Shown piece after piece: positions 40,792 through 49,219 of a stretch of DNA of 57,504 nucleotides. The stretch spans positions 376,603 through 434,106 of the forward strand of contig JANRJM010000013.1 of assembly GCA_033763975.1 (NCBI GenBank). The letters are read 5' to 3'. How positions within the stretch are numbered: position 1 is the first letter of the stretch; every line of letters begins with the position of its first letter. The translations under genes and the position numbers were made by a program. This stretch comes from Planctomycetota bacterium. GTDB taxonomy: Bacteria; Planctomycetota; Phycisphaerae; Phycisphaerales; UBA1924. The notes under the pieces are model-generated. The model saw only the letters and a program-made list of their open reading frames with translations, searched no databases and was not told the DNA's origin.

Positions 40792-42753
40792 CTAGACGCC
40801 GAGCATTTCCTTCGCCGCCTTGACGATGTCGGTCGCGGTGAGCCCGCACGTCTGGAGGATTTCTTCGGGGGTGCGGGCGCTCTTGGGGATGCGCCGGACG
40901 TGGAGCTGGCGGAGCTTGAAGGCGTCGCCGGAGTCGAGCAGCGCGTCGGCGATGGCCGAGCCGATGCCGCCCCCGAAGTTGTCCTCGGCGCTCAGCACGA
41001 GCCCGTTGTTCTGGCCGACGACGTCGAGGAGGCGGTCGGCGTCGAAGGGGAGCGAGTAGAGGTCGATGAGGGTGGCGGCGATGCCGTCCTTGTCGAGCAT
41101 CTCGATGGCCTTGTTGGCCTCGTGCACCATGTACCCCGCCGCGCAGATCGCGATGTCGCGCCCGTCGTTGAGCACCTCGAACCCGCCGAGGTTGAAGTCC
41201 ACGTCGTCGCTGTAGATGAACTCGGTGTCGGGGCGGAGGGTGCGCATGTAGCAGACGCCCTCGTACTCGGCCATGGCGAGCGTCAGGGCGTACGCGGCGT
41301 ACGCGTCGGCGGGCTGCAGCACGTAGCACCCCGGGTTGCCCCGATGGTCGCGCATCGTCGTGAACGAGCGGAACCACGCGACATCGGGGAGCGACATCTG
41401 GCTGGGCCCGTCGGCGGCGAGCGTGACGCCCGCGTGGCTGCCGATCACCTTCAGGTTCGCGCCGCTGTAGATCGCCATCTCGATCTGGTCGTACCCGCGG
41501 GCGACGAACTTCGCGAACGTCGAGCAGAAGGGCACCTTGCCCGCCAGCGCCATCCCAGCGCCCGCCGAGAACATGTTCTGCTCGGCGATCTTGCACTCGA
41601 TGAAGCGAGCCGCGCACGCGGCGTCCTTGCGGAACATCTCGGCGAACGTCGAGTTCGAGACGTCGGCGTCGAGCACCACGACCCGCTCGTTGGTCTGGCC
41701 GAGAGCGCGCAGCGCGATCCCGTACGCGCGCCGGGTCGCCATGCTCCCGCTCTGGAGCAGGCTCTCCATGTCGTTGCGCTTCATGAACTCGCTGAGCGGG
41801 GGCGCCTCGCGGGGCTCGGGGGTCTGCGTGCTCAGCTCGGGCGGGGGCTCGATGGTGAACGCGTCCGAGTTCGCCAGGCTGCTGGTCAGTTCGACGCGCT
41901 TCTGGTCGAGTTCGGTCAGGCACTTCTTGAGCGCGTCGCCGGTGGGGGGCTTGCCGTGCCAGCCGTTGCCCTGCAGGCTGGCGGCTCCCCAGCCCTTGAT
42001 GGTCCGCGCGATGATCGCCAGGGGCTTCCCGCTCTTGGTCCCGGCGATGAACTGGTCGAACGCGCCTTTGATCTGCGCGGGCGCGTGCCCGTCGATCACC
42101 TTGACCTCGAACCCCGTCGCCTCGAGCTTGGCGCTCAGCACCTCGGGCGACTGCTGCGCGCTCACGCGGTCGGCCTGCCCGTACTCGTTGCAGTTGAAGA
42201 TCGGCAGGACGTTCTTGAGCTTGCGGTCGATGATGAAGTCCAGCGCCTCGGCCACCTGCCCCTCGCGCGCCTCGCCGTCGCCGATGATGCAGTAGATCCG
42301 CCGGTCCAGGTTGTCCAGGCGGGCGGCCTCGGCCAGCCCGGCCGCCACCGACAGGCCCTGCCCCAGGCTGCCCGTGGCGGCGTCAAAGAAGGGGAAGCCC
42401 TCCATCGGGTTCGGATGGCCCTCGAGCTCGCTCGACGCCGCCCGCAGATTCCGCAGGTCCTCGGTCGTCAGGCGCCGACGGTTCGCGCCGTCGCGCCCGA
42501 TCATCACGCCCAGCTTCGCGGCGGCGGCGTAGACCGCGGGCACCGCGTGCCCCTCGCTCAGCACCAGCCGATCGGACGTCGGGTAATCGGGGTAGTCCGG
42601 GCTCCATCGCATGGTGCTGAACATCAGCACGGTGACCAGGTGCCCGATGCTCATGGCGCTGGTCGGGTGCCCGCTTCCCGCGGCGGCGCACATCTCCAGC
42701 GACATGCGGTCGATCTCGATGGTCTGGGCATGAACGGCGGCTTCAAAGGACAT
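40792..42753 (-). CDS. tkt: Transketolase
   Basis: A 653-aa TPP-dependent enzyme that moves two-carbon units in the pentose phosphate pathway. CAAAGSGHPTSAMSI is the N-terminal block. GDGEAREGQVAEALDFI with FNCNEYGQAD is the TPP-binding region. KVIDGHAPAQIKGAF, ATRRAYGIALRALG, ECKIAEQNMFSAGAGMALAG (containing the catalytic Glu) and LTLAADGPSQMSLPDVAWFRS follow. The start at ATG 42753 is set by AAAGGTGG just upstream. It is more AT-relaxed than neighbours in places but otherwise ordinary. Confidence 0.94.
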   Translation of the reverse strand: MSFEAAVHAQTIEIDRMSLEMCAAAGSGHPTSAMSIGHLVTVLMFSTMRWSPDYPDYPTSDRLVLSEGHAVPAVYAAAAKLGVMIGRDGANRRRLTTEDLRNLRAASSELEGHPNPMEGFPFFDAATGSLGQGLSVAAGLAEAARLDNLDRRIYCIIGDGEAREGQVAEALDFIIDRKLKNVLPIFNCNEYGQADRVSAQQSPEVLSAKLEATGFEVKVIDGHAPAQIKGAFDQFIAGTKSGKPLAIIARTIKGWGAASLQGNGWHGKPPTGDALKKCLTELDQKRVELTSSLANSDAFTIEPPPELSTQTPEPREAPPLSEFMKRNDMESLLQSGSMATRRAYGIALRALGQTNERVVVLDADVSNSTFAEMFRKDAACAARFIECKIAEQNMFSAGAGMALAGKVPFCSTFAKFVARGYDQIEMAIYSGANLKVIGSHAGVTLAADGPSQMSLPDVAWFRSFTTMRDHRGNPGCYVLQPADAYAAYALTLAMAEYEGVCYMRTLRPDTEFIYSDDVDFNLGGFEVLNDGRDIAICAAGYMVHEANKAIEMLDKDGIAATLIDLYSLPFDADRLLDVVGQNNGLVLSAEDNFGGGIGSAIADALLDSGDAFKLRQLHVRRIPKSARTPEEILQTCGLTATDIVKAAKEMLGV

Positions 42754-43062
42754 GTCCACCACCTTTTCTCACGGGGCGCTCGCCCCGGCGCGTGCACGAT
42801 CCACGCCGCGACGCCCACGCGCCACGGCCGCCCGGCGCGCCGGCCGCGCGCTTCGGGATAGGGAGTATCCGCCCCTCATCGCCCCGGGGCAACCGGCGCG
42901 CCCGCCGATTTGTGCAAAGCAGGTGCCACGATTCGACAGGGCTCGCACCCCCTGCCGACAGCCCCTGCGCATCGCGCACCGCTATCTATCTGGTACACTT
43001 GCCGCGCCCCCCGCGCCCGATGGATCGGGGACGCTCGCCGGCTGAGAGACGGAGTTCGATCC
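42754..43062 (+). promoter_or_regulatory. tkt-dnaN divergent spacer with extended -10
   Basis: 309 nt between divergent tkt and dnaN. TGGTACACT at 42991-42999 is an extended -10 element (TGn-TACACT) about 64 nt before the dnaN ATG; there is no matching -35. GGAG lies 9 nt before the dnaN start. No DnaA-box cluster (TTATnCACA) was found, so the spacer does not look like oriC. Confidence 0.4.
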
Positions 43063-44241
43063 ATGCGAGTCATCTGCGATCGAGCGGCATTGTTGGAAGG
43101 GATCAACCTGGTCTCGGGCGCGGTCGCCGCTCGCACGCCCCGCCCCCAGCTCCAGTGCGTGCGCATCCAGGCGATCAAGGCCGGCGGATCGAACGAACTC
43201 GTGCTCTCGGCCACCGATGCCGAGGTGGCGCTGCGCCTGTCGATCTCGAAGGTGGACGTGCAGACCCCCGGCGAGACGCTGATCCCCGCCGACAAGATCC
43301 GCCAGATCGTCTCCGCCGAAGAAAACGAGCCGACGCTCACGCTCGAGACCGAGGGCGAGACCCTGCACATCCGCGGGAAGGACGCGCACTTCAAGGTCTT
43401 CGGCTACCCGGCAACGGACTTCCCGCCGATCCCCGAGTTCGCGAGCGTCGTCGCGGGCGGGACGGGCACGCCCCCGGCCAAGGCCGTGCTCAGCCACCCC
43501 GCCGGCTCGCTCGCCGAACTCGTGGCGCGCACGCTGTTCGCGACGGCCCGGGAAACGTCCCGGTACGCGATCAACGGGGTGCTCTTCAAGCGCGACGGCA
43601 AGCGCCTGGAACTGGTCGCGACCGACGGCCGCCGCCTGGCGCTCGCCCGGGCCGCCCTCTCGGGCACCGAGAAGGACGCCAAGCCCGTGCAGTGCATCGT
43701 GCCGAGCAAGGCGCTGGGCATGCTGCAGAAGCTCATCCACGACCACGACGAGCCGGTGCAGATCGCGATCACCGATACGCAGATCCTGTTCAGCTTCGGC
43801 ACCGCCGCCAGCCCCGGTCGGGCCGTGCTCACCAGCACGCTCACCGAGGGCAACTTCCCGCCCTACGAGGACGTCATCCCCAAGGACCAGGACAAGAAGG
43901 TCACCTTCGACCGCGACGTGGTGACCTCCGCCGTCAAGCGAGCGGCCCTCCTCACAAACGAAGAGTCCCGCGGCGTGCGCCTGGCCTTCAAGGGCAAGAG
44001 CAAGCAACTGGACCTCACGAGCCGCGCACCCGAGATGGGCGAGGCCAATGTCAAGGTCGACCTCGCCGGCTACGACGGCGACGACATCGAGATCGGGTTC
44101 AACCCGACGTTCCTCGTCGACGCCCTGAAGGTGCTCACCGACCCGCAGGTGATCATGGAACTCAAGGCCCCGAACAAGCCGGGGCTGATCAAGAGCGGCG
44201 CCGACTTCATGTACGTCGTGATGCCCGTGAACCTGCAGTAG
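43063..44241 (+). CDS. dnaN: DNA polymerase III beta subunit (sliding clamp)
   Basis: A 392-aa ring-forming clamp that holds polymerase III on DNA. Three repeated clamp folds are visible: the first begins MRVICDRAALLEGINLVSGAVAARTPRPQLQC, the second has ATARETSRYAINGVLFKRDGKRLELVATDGRRLA, and the third has ESRGVRLAFKGKSKQLDL with GFNPTFLVDAL. It ends in the hydrophobic YVVMPVNLQ, equivalent to the MPMRL terminus that helps form the client-binding pocket. A 12-residue Gly/Thr/Pro insert follows the first domain. It is not next to dnaA or recF, so the classic origin operon is broken up. Confidence 0.96.
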   Translation: MRVICDRAALLEGINLVSGAVAARTPRPQLQCVRIQAIKAGGSNELVLSATDAEVALRLSISKVDVQTPGETLIPADKIRQIVSAEENEPTLTLETEGETLHIRGKDAHFKVFGYPATDFPPIPEFASVVAGGTGTPPAKAVLSHPAGSLAELVARTLFATARETSRYAINGVLFKRDGKRLELVATDGRRLALARAALSGTEKDAKPVQCIVPSKALGMLQKLIHDHDEPVQIAITDTQILFSFGTAASPGRAVLTSTLTEGNFPPYEDVIPKDQDKKVTFDRDVVTSAVKRAALLTNEESRGVRLAFKGKSKQLDLTSRAPEMGEANVKVDLAGYDGDDIEIGFNPTFLVDALKVLTDPQVIMELKAPNKPGLIKSGADFMYVVMPVNLQ

Positions 44242-44422
44242 TCGCGGATGATGCCCCGGCGACGCCCTTTCCCGGTGTGTTGATATGTTGCGCACAACGC
44301 CCCTAAGCAGTTTGCGGGGGCGGCGTTAGTCCGTCCCGACGTTCGCCGCGCGTCGGGCCAGCTTGACAGCATCCGCCGTTGTGGATTCTACTGCTCGATG
44401 TAATACAACGGGGGTGCGAAGC

Positions 44423-45178
44423 ATGCGAAAGCTGTTGTGGATGATCGTCTTCGCCGGAGCGGCCGCCGCCGGTTGCAAGTCGTCGCCGGCGCCGCGGGGC
44501 CCGGCGGCCGAGGCGGGAACCGTCGGATTGGTGATCACCGAGAGAGGGAAGTCGGGCGAAGCGCACACGCCGCAGTCCGCCTCGGGCGAAGTGCTGCGCG
44601 CGCAGTACACGGGCAAGCATCGCAAGGGGCCCAAGACGTCGATTGTCGCCGACGCGCCGGTCGAGGACGAGTACGGGTCGATCGAGGACCTCTTCGCGAC
44701 GCTGCCGTCCGATCAGGACATGATGGAGGCGTTCGCCGAGTTGGTCGAGGAGACGGGCGAGGCGAGCGCGAAGTACGCCGAGTTCCGCCTACCCGACGAG
44801 CAGCGCAACGTCCGCGTGCGGGCGTGGCTGTACGCGGTGAAGTTTGAGAGCGACAAGGACTTTCATGTCATCATCGGATCGACCCGTTCGAAGTCGACGG
44901 CAGAGTTCATGAACGTGGAGGTCACAGGGCTACCCAGGCCGCCGACCAGCGACACCGACCGGCTCGCGGAGGTGCGAGTGCAACTGCGTGACATCCTGGG
45001 GCGGCTTCCCTCGGGCTCGCGGTATCACAAGCTTGCGACGCCGATCAAGGTGGAGGTCGAAGGCTCGCTGTTCTACGACATCGATCACCCGCCGGGAGTT
45101 GTGGGGCCGATGGATATGCGTCCGCGGACGGCGTGGGAAATCCACCCGATCTCGGATATTCACCAGGGATGGGATTGA
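44423..45178 (+). CDS. Lipoprotein of unknown function, first gene of a protease pair
   Basis: A 251-aa lipoprotein: the signal peptide ends in the lipobox AAAAGCKSS. The mature part starts with a flexible Ala/Pro stretch. The C-terminal half (FHVIIGSTRSKSTAEFMNVE to EVEGSLFYDIDHPPGVVG and TAWEIHPISDI) is a beta-rich domain whose 'FYDxDH...WEIHPI' ending recurs in uncharacterised secreted proteins and is somewhat like an OB-fold nuclease-like domain. It is 6 nt from the next gene, so the two are probably co-translated. No catalytic residues can be assigned. The upstream 181-nt spacer holds a weak hairpin near 44300 after dnaN and TAATAC at about 44400. Confidence 0.7.
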   Translation: MRKLLWMIVFAGAAAAGCKSSPAPRGPAAEAGTVGLVITERGKSGEAHTPQSASGEVLRAQYTGKHRKGPKTSIVADAPVEDEYGSIEDLFATLPSDQDMMEAFAELVEETGEASAKYAEFRLPDEQRNVRVRAWLYAVKFESDKDFHVIIGSTRSKSTAEFMNVEVTGLPRPPTSDTDRLAEVRVQLRDILGRLPSGSRYHKLATPIKVEVEGSLFYDIDHPPGVVGPMDMRPRTAWEIHPISDIHQGWD

Positions 45179-45184
45179 GTCGCC

Positions 45185-46246
45185 ATGGCCAGACGCGCAC
45201 CCGCGAATCGCCGACGACCGATGCACGACGCGCGTCTAGTCCCCCCGTCGTTCGATGCCGGGAAGCGGCTCATCCGCTACCACGCCATGCGCTGGCTGAC
45301 GATGCCGGGGATGACATCGGTCGGCGTCGGGCGCTGTGAGGTTGATCGCACACCGACGGACGAGATCGGCGTGCAGTTCACGGTGCGGCGCAAACTATCG
45401 TCCCGCGAGCTCAAGGCCGCCGGCGCACTCCCGGTGCCCAAGGCGTTCCGCTTGGACGACGGACGCATGCTGCGGACGGACGTCGCCGAGCGGGCGTACC
45501 GGCGGACGCACTTTGACCCGCTCACTCCCGCCGCGGCCCCAGCCTCGCCGCCCGATCCGCGGCGTGCACGCCTCGACCCGGTGCGCCCGGGGGGCAGCAT
45601 CGGGCACTTCGCGTCCGAGGCCGGGACCATCGCCGCTGTTGTGTGGGACGCGGGCGGCGTGCCGCACCTGCTCAGCAACTGGCACGTGCTCGCCGGGCCG
45701 GGCATCTCGCCGGGGCAGGACATCTGCCAGCCGGGCGTGCTCGACAGCGCGGACGAACATGGCAACCGGGTCGGTTCGCTGGTGCGCCGGCATCTGTCGC
45801 TCGCTGGTGACGGGGCCATTTGCTCCATCGAAGGGCGGACGTTTGATGATCGCATCCTCGAGCTCGACGTCGTGCCGCGTCGCCTGCACGTGCCCGAGAT
45901 CGGCGACCCGGTCGTGAAGTGCGGCCGCACCACCGGCGTCACGCGCGCGCTGGTGTCGCGTGTGAACGTCGTGGCGGTCGTGTCCTATCCGCAGGGCGAC
46001 CGAAACATCAGCGGGTTTGAGGTGGTCTCAAACCCGGCGCATCCGCCGGGCGTGCAGGGCATCGCCGAGGGCGGCGACTCGGGCAGCATGTGGATGATCG
46101 ACGCGATCGCGCCGGACGACGACATCGCCGTCGGTCTCCAGGTCTGTGGGCGCGACGGGCCGCTGGAGAGCGGCGATTCCGCCATCGCGTGCTATCTGGG
46201 CCCGCTGCTGGATCGCCTCGGCGTGACGCTCAGGCCGGGTCCGTGA
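45185..46246 (+). CDS. Trypsin-fold serine protease (Nal1-like)
   Basis: A 353-aa protease-like protein without an evident signal peptide. Residues of about 36-100 form an N-terminal domain (TSVGVGRCEVDRTPTDEIGVQFTV, RLDDGRMLRTDV) seen in bacterial Nal1-like proteases. The triad is visible: His167 in LLSNWHVLAG, Asp209 in AGDGAICSIEG, and Ser299 in AEGGDSGSMW (GDSG). It probably cleaves or senses a peptide partner, possibly the lipoprotein encoded 6 nt upstream. The ATG at 45221 (MHDARL) is an alternative. It is predicted to be cytoplasmic if no export signal is used, which leaves open how it meets the lipoprotein. Confidence 0.8.
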   Translation: MARRAPANRRRPMHDARLVPPSFDAGKRLIRYHAMRWLTMPGMTSVGVGRCEVDRTPTDEIGVQFTVRRKLSSRELKAAGALPVPKAFRLDDGRMLRTDVAERAYRRTHFDPLTPAAAPASPPDPRRARLDPVRPGGSIGHFASEAGTIAAVVWDAGGVPHLLSNWHVLAGPGISPGQDICQPGVLDSADEHGNRVGSLVRRHLSLAGDGAICSIEGRTFDDRILELDVVPRRLHVPEIGDPVVKCGRTTGVTRALVSRVNVVAVVSYPQGDRNISGFEVVSNPAHPPGVQGIAEGGDSGSMWMIDAIAPDDDIAVGLQVCGRDGPLESGDSAIACYLGPLLDRLGVTLRPGP

Positions 46247-46273
46247 TCACACGCGGGCGGGCGCTCCCGCCTG

Positions 46274-46795
46274 CTACACCCCGTACATGAACTCTTCGCG
46301 GGCGATCTTCCCGTCGCGCACGGTGTACACGCCGATCTCGTCCATGACGATGCGCTGGCCCGTAGAGATCGTCTCGACGTCCATCTTGAACTTGATCGCG
46401 AACCCGCTGGACCCCACGTATGGGCCCTCGGCGCTCGCGCCGTGGATGCGGTGGTCCTTCATCCAGTCGGCGTTCTTGGCCTCGACGGCCTGTCGCCCGC
46501 GCCACTCGAGCCCCACGCCCATCCCCTCGCACGAGACGATGTCCGGCGCCCAATAGAGATCCTCGATCTCCTTCATCTTGCCCTCGTTGAACATCGCGAC
46601 GATCGTCTTGCCGATCTGCACGGGCGTCGCGCCGCTCCCGGTGTTCACCGGGAACATGCCGCCCTTGCCCGATGCCTTGGACGCGCCGGGTTTCTTCGCC
46701 GGCGCCGGCTTCGGGGCGGCCTTCTTCGGAGCCGGCTTCGCCGCGGGCTTCTTCGCTGACTTCGCCGCCGCCTTCTTCGCCTTCTTCTTCGCCAT
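46274..46795 (-). CDS. SnoaL/NTF2-like protein with histone-H1-like lysine-rich tail
   Basis: A 173-aa protein. Residues 2-45 are a Lys/Ala/Pro-rich tail (AKKKAKKAAAKSAKKPAAKP and onwards) like histone H1 or bacterial H1-like tails. From about residue 50 there is a cone-shaped SnoaL/NTF2-like fold (QIGKTIVAMFNEGKMKEIEDLYWAPDIVSCEG, VYTVRDGKIAREEFMYG). The tail should bind nucleic acid or polyphosphate; the fold domain may be an enzyme or a dimer scaffold. It starts at the ATG before the tail. Gene order gives no pathway. Confidence 0.82.
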   Translation of the reverse strand: MAKKKAKKAAAKSAKKPAAKPAPKKAAPKPAPAKKPGASKASGKGGMFPVNTGSGATPVQIGKTIVAMFNEGKMKEIEDLYWAPDIVSCEGMGVGLEWRGRQAVEAKNADWMKDHRIHGASAEGPYVGSSGFAIKFKMDVETISTGQRIVMDEIGVYTVRDGKIAREEFMYGV

Positions 46796-46913
46796 GTCGT
46801 GCACTCCGGGTGAATCGATCCTGCGCAGTTTACCTGCGCGCACCGCGTCCGTGGCAAGCGGGGCGGGCGGAGAACCGAGTTGTGGAGAAGCCGATGGAAT
46901 GCGGCGGCGGGCG

Positions 46914-47777
46914 TCAGGCCGTCCGCACGCGCTCGGCAACGATGTACACCGCCGAGGGGCTGATCTTCTTGAGCGCGCTCTCGGTGTGGTACGCGACGTT
47001 CCAGGCCGTGAGGGCGGACAACATGGCGTCGACACGGGTCGACCAGGTCCGCTCGTAGACGGGGACCTTGAGCATCTGGCACGCGCGCAGCCACGGGCGG
47101 AAGGCGATGTGCGACGCGGACCGGACGACAAACCCGTTCTTTTCAAGGGCTTGCGTAAACGGCCGCAGGGGCAGGCCTCGCTCGCGCTTCGTGAGGGCTG
47201 GGCGCACGCGTCGCCAGTCGCCCATGGACGTGATGGGCTCGCGGACCAGGAAGAAGCCGCCCGTGGCGGTCGCACGGGCGATCTCGGCGATGACGCTCGA
47301 GACGTTGGGGATGTGGTGCAGCACGCCGAAGCAGGTGACCAGGTCGAAGGTGCCGTCGGGGAAGGGGAGTCGCCCGGAGGGGTCGGGCTTGACCCAGCGG
47401 GCAGGCTTTCCGCCGATCTCGGTCTTCACGAACTTCTCGGAGGGCTCGACGATGGTGAGTTGGGCCGCCCGATCGACGATCGGCAGGAGCTCGAGCCCGT
47501 ACGCCGCCCCGAAGCCCAGCGCGTGATTGAAGCGACGGTCCGAAGGCAGCCTCGAGAACCCGTGCACGCGGTTCATGGCGTGGTAGACGTAGGTGTACTC
47601 CTGCACGTCCTCGTAGAGAAGATTGGCATAGCCCTCGCGCTCGTCTTCGAACCAGGCGCCGATCTCTTCGGGCGAGAAGTCATCGCCGTAGATGGCCTCA
47701 CCCCGCAGGGCCCGCGCCACCCGGGGGTCGGGAACGCGCGCGTCGGCGACGGGCGGCTGTGCGGGTGGGGCGGTCAT
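46914..47777 (-). CDS. SAM-dependent methyltransferase (class I)
   Basis: A 287-aa protein with a GGAGGA ribosome-binding site before the ATG at 47777. The N-terminal ~90 residues are acidic (FSPEEIGAWFEDEREGYANLLYEDVQ). The Rossmann part includes FGAAYGLELLPIVDRAAQLTIVEPS, PFPDGTFDLVTCFGVLHHIPNVSSV (motif IV with HH) and ATGGFFLVREP. A C-terminal domain follows. The motif-I glycine loop is FGAAYGLE rather than GxGxG, so it is unusual. The pattern is typical of enzymes acting on lipids or sugars; the substrate is unknown. Confidence 0.82.
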   Translation of the reverse strand: MTAPPAQPPVADARVPDPRVARALRGEAIYGDDFSPEEIGAWFEDEREGYANLLYEDVQEYTYVYHAMNRVHGFSRLPSDRRFNHALGFGAAYGLELLPIVDRAAQLTIVEPSEKFVKTEIGGKPARWVKPDPSGRLPFPDGTFDLVTCFGVLHHIPNVSSVIAEIARATATGGFFLVREPITSMGDWRRVRPALTKRERGLPLRPFTQALEKNGFVVRSASHIAFRPWLRACQMLKVPVYERTWSTRVDAMLSALTAWNVAYHTESALKKISPSAVYIVAERVRTA

Positions 47778-47865
47778 GGCTGTCCTCCGGCGCCCCGGAC
47801 ACGGGCGGGCCAGACGGTACCAGCGTCCGGGCATCGAGGCTAGGTCCCTCGCACGGTTACGCCGG

Positions 47866-49116
47866 TTACGAGACCGTCAGCGTCGGGCGCGTCTGGCCCT
47901 GGCGGAGCGACGCGAGCGCGACCTGGCCTTCCAGGTTCCGCACGAGGCGCTCGAGGTCGGCGCGGAGGGCCGTGCCCGGCGTGTCGGCGCCGGTGAAGTT
48001 CGCCGTGGGGTTCCCCGCGTCGCTGTTCTGGCGCAGGGCCGTGGTGATTGGCACACCCCCCAGGTACGGGGTGTTGAGCCGCCGGGCCATGGCCTCGGCC
48101 CCGCCCCGCCCGAAGATGTCGTACTCCTTCCCGTCGTCGCCCACGAAGTAGCTCATGTTCTCGACGACGCCCAGCAGCGGGACGCCGAGCTGCTCGAACA
48201 TCCGGGCGGCACGCACGGCGTCGTCCTGCGCCACCTTCTGCGGCGTGCACACGATGACCGCGCCCGTCAGTTTCAGCAACTGCGCCATCGTCAGCGAGAC
48301 GTCGCCCGTGCCGGGGGGCAGGTCAATCACGAGATAGTCGAGTTCGCCCCAGCGGGTCTGCTCGAGCAACTGCTTGAACGCGCCGTGCGCCATCGGCCCA
48401 CGCCAGATCAGGGGCTTGTCGGGCTGCACGAGGGCGCCCATCGTCATGCACCGCACGCCGTGCGACAGGAACGGCTCGAGCACGCCCTCGCGGACGATCG
48501 GCTCGAGCCCGCCCAGCCCGAGCATCGTCGGCATCGACGGGCCGTAGATGTCGGCGTCGAGCAGCCCGACGCGGTGGCGCGCCCGTGCGAGCCCGACAGC
48601 GAGGTTGAGAGCGATGGTGCTCTTGCCCACGCCGCCCTTGCCCGCGCCCACGGCGATGACGTGCGCCACGCCTTCGAGCCCCGAGACGCCCGGGTTGAGG
48701 CCCGGGATCGGCGTGTGCCCGGCGGCGGCCTGGCGCGACGGCGGCGGGGCTTGCTCGCGCGCGGAAACAGGCTCGCGCGGGGAGTTCGTCGCCGGGCCGG
48801 CGGCCGGGGGCGCGGGGCGCGCCGACCCGCCGAAGCGCTCGGTCTGCACCACGGTCCCCGCGTGATCCACGAACTCGACGACGAGCGCGTCCACCTGCTC
48901 GCCCGCGGCTCGGGCGGCCGCCACCAGCCCGTCGTACGCCGTCCGGGCCGCGGTCCGTCGTTGGTCGGGCGCATCGCCCGCGTGCTGGAGTTTCACCGAC
49001 GCGTACCCGTCGCACGCGGCGACCCAGACGACGCGATCACCACCCAGCGCGGGCGACCCGTCGGGCCCGCGCAATCCACGCAATGCTTCAAGAACAAACG
49101 ACTTGGTGAGCCCCAT
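47866..49116 (-). CDS. Mrp/NBP35 family ATPase lacking the CxxC
   Basis: A 416-aa P-loop protein of the ApbC/Mrp type that normally carries Fe-S clusters to apo-proteins. An N-terminal DUF59-like domain (residues 1-95) is followed by a Pro/Ala linker, then the deviant Walker A GAGKGGVGKST (about 157-167), DADIYGPSMPTMLGL, GPMAHGAFKQLL and IDLPPGTGDVSLTM. The usual ENMSYFxCPxC is ENMSYFVGDDGKEYDIFG, with both cysteines missing. Cluster binding must then use other residues or be absent. TACCAT 5 nt before the ATG suggests a leaderless start. Confidence 0.88.
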   Translation of the reverse strand: MGLTKSFVLEALRGLRGPDGSPALGGDRVVWVAACDGYASVKLQHAGDAPDQRRTAARTAYDGLVAAARAAGEQVDALVVEFVDHAGTVVQTERFGGSARPAPPAAGPATNSPREPVSAREQAPPPSRQAAAGHTPIPGLNPGVSGLEGVAHVIAVGAGKGGVGKSTIALNLAVGLARARHRVGLLDADIYGPSMPTMLGLGGLEPIVREGVLEPFLSHGVRCMTMGALVQPDKPLIWRGPMAHGAFKQLLEQTRWGELDYLVIDLPPGTGDVSLTMAQLLKLTGAVIVCTPQKVAQDDAVRAARMFEQLGVPLLGVVENMSYFVGDDGKEYDIFGRGGAEAMARRLNTPYLGGVPITTALRQNSDAGNPTANFTGADTPGTALRADLERLVRNLEGQVALASLRQGQTRPTLTVS

Positions 49117-49219
49117 GGCCGATGGTAGGTTCTGGGACGCCCGGACTTGCGCGGCAATACGCGCGTGCCCCGGGCGTTGGACACAGTGCTCGGCCTACGC
49201 CGACGCAGGAGGGTTTCCC

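Noticed and set aside
42754-44422. Replication origin around dnaN
   Set aside because: No cluster of TTATnCACA boxes and no AT-rich unwinding region. Only scattered TGTGGAT-like matches near 44380-44440, within or next to a coding gene.
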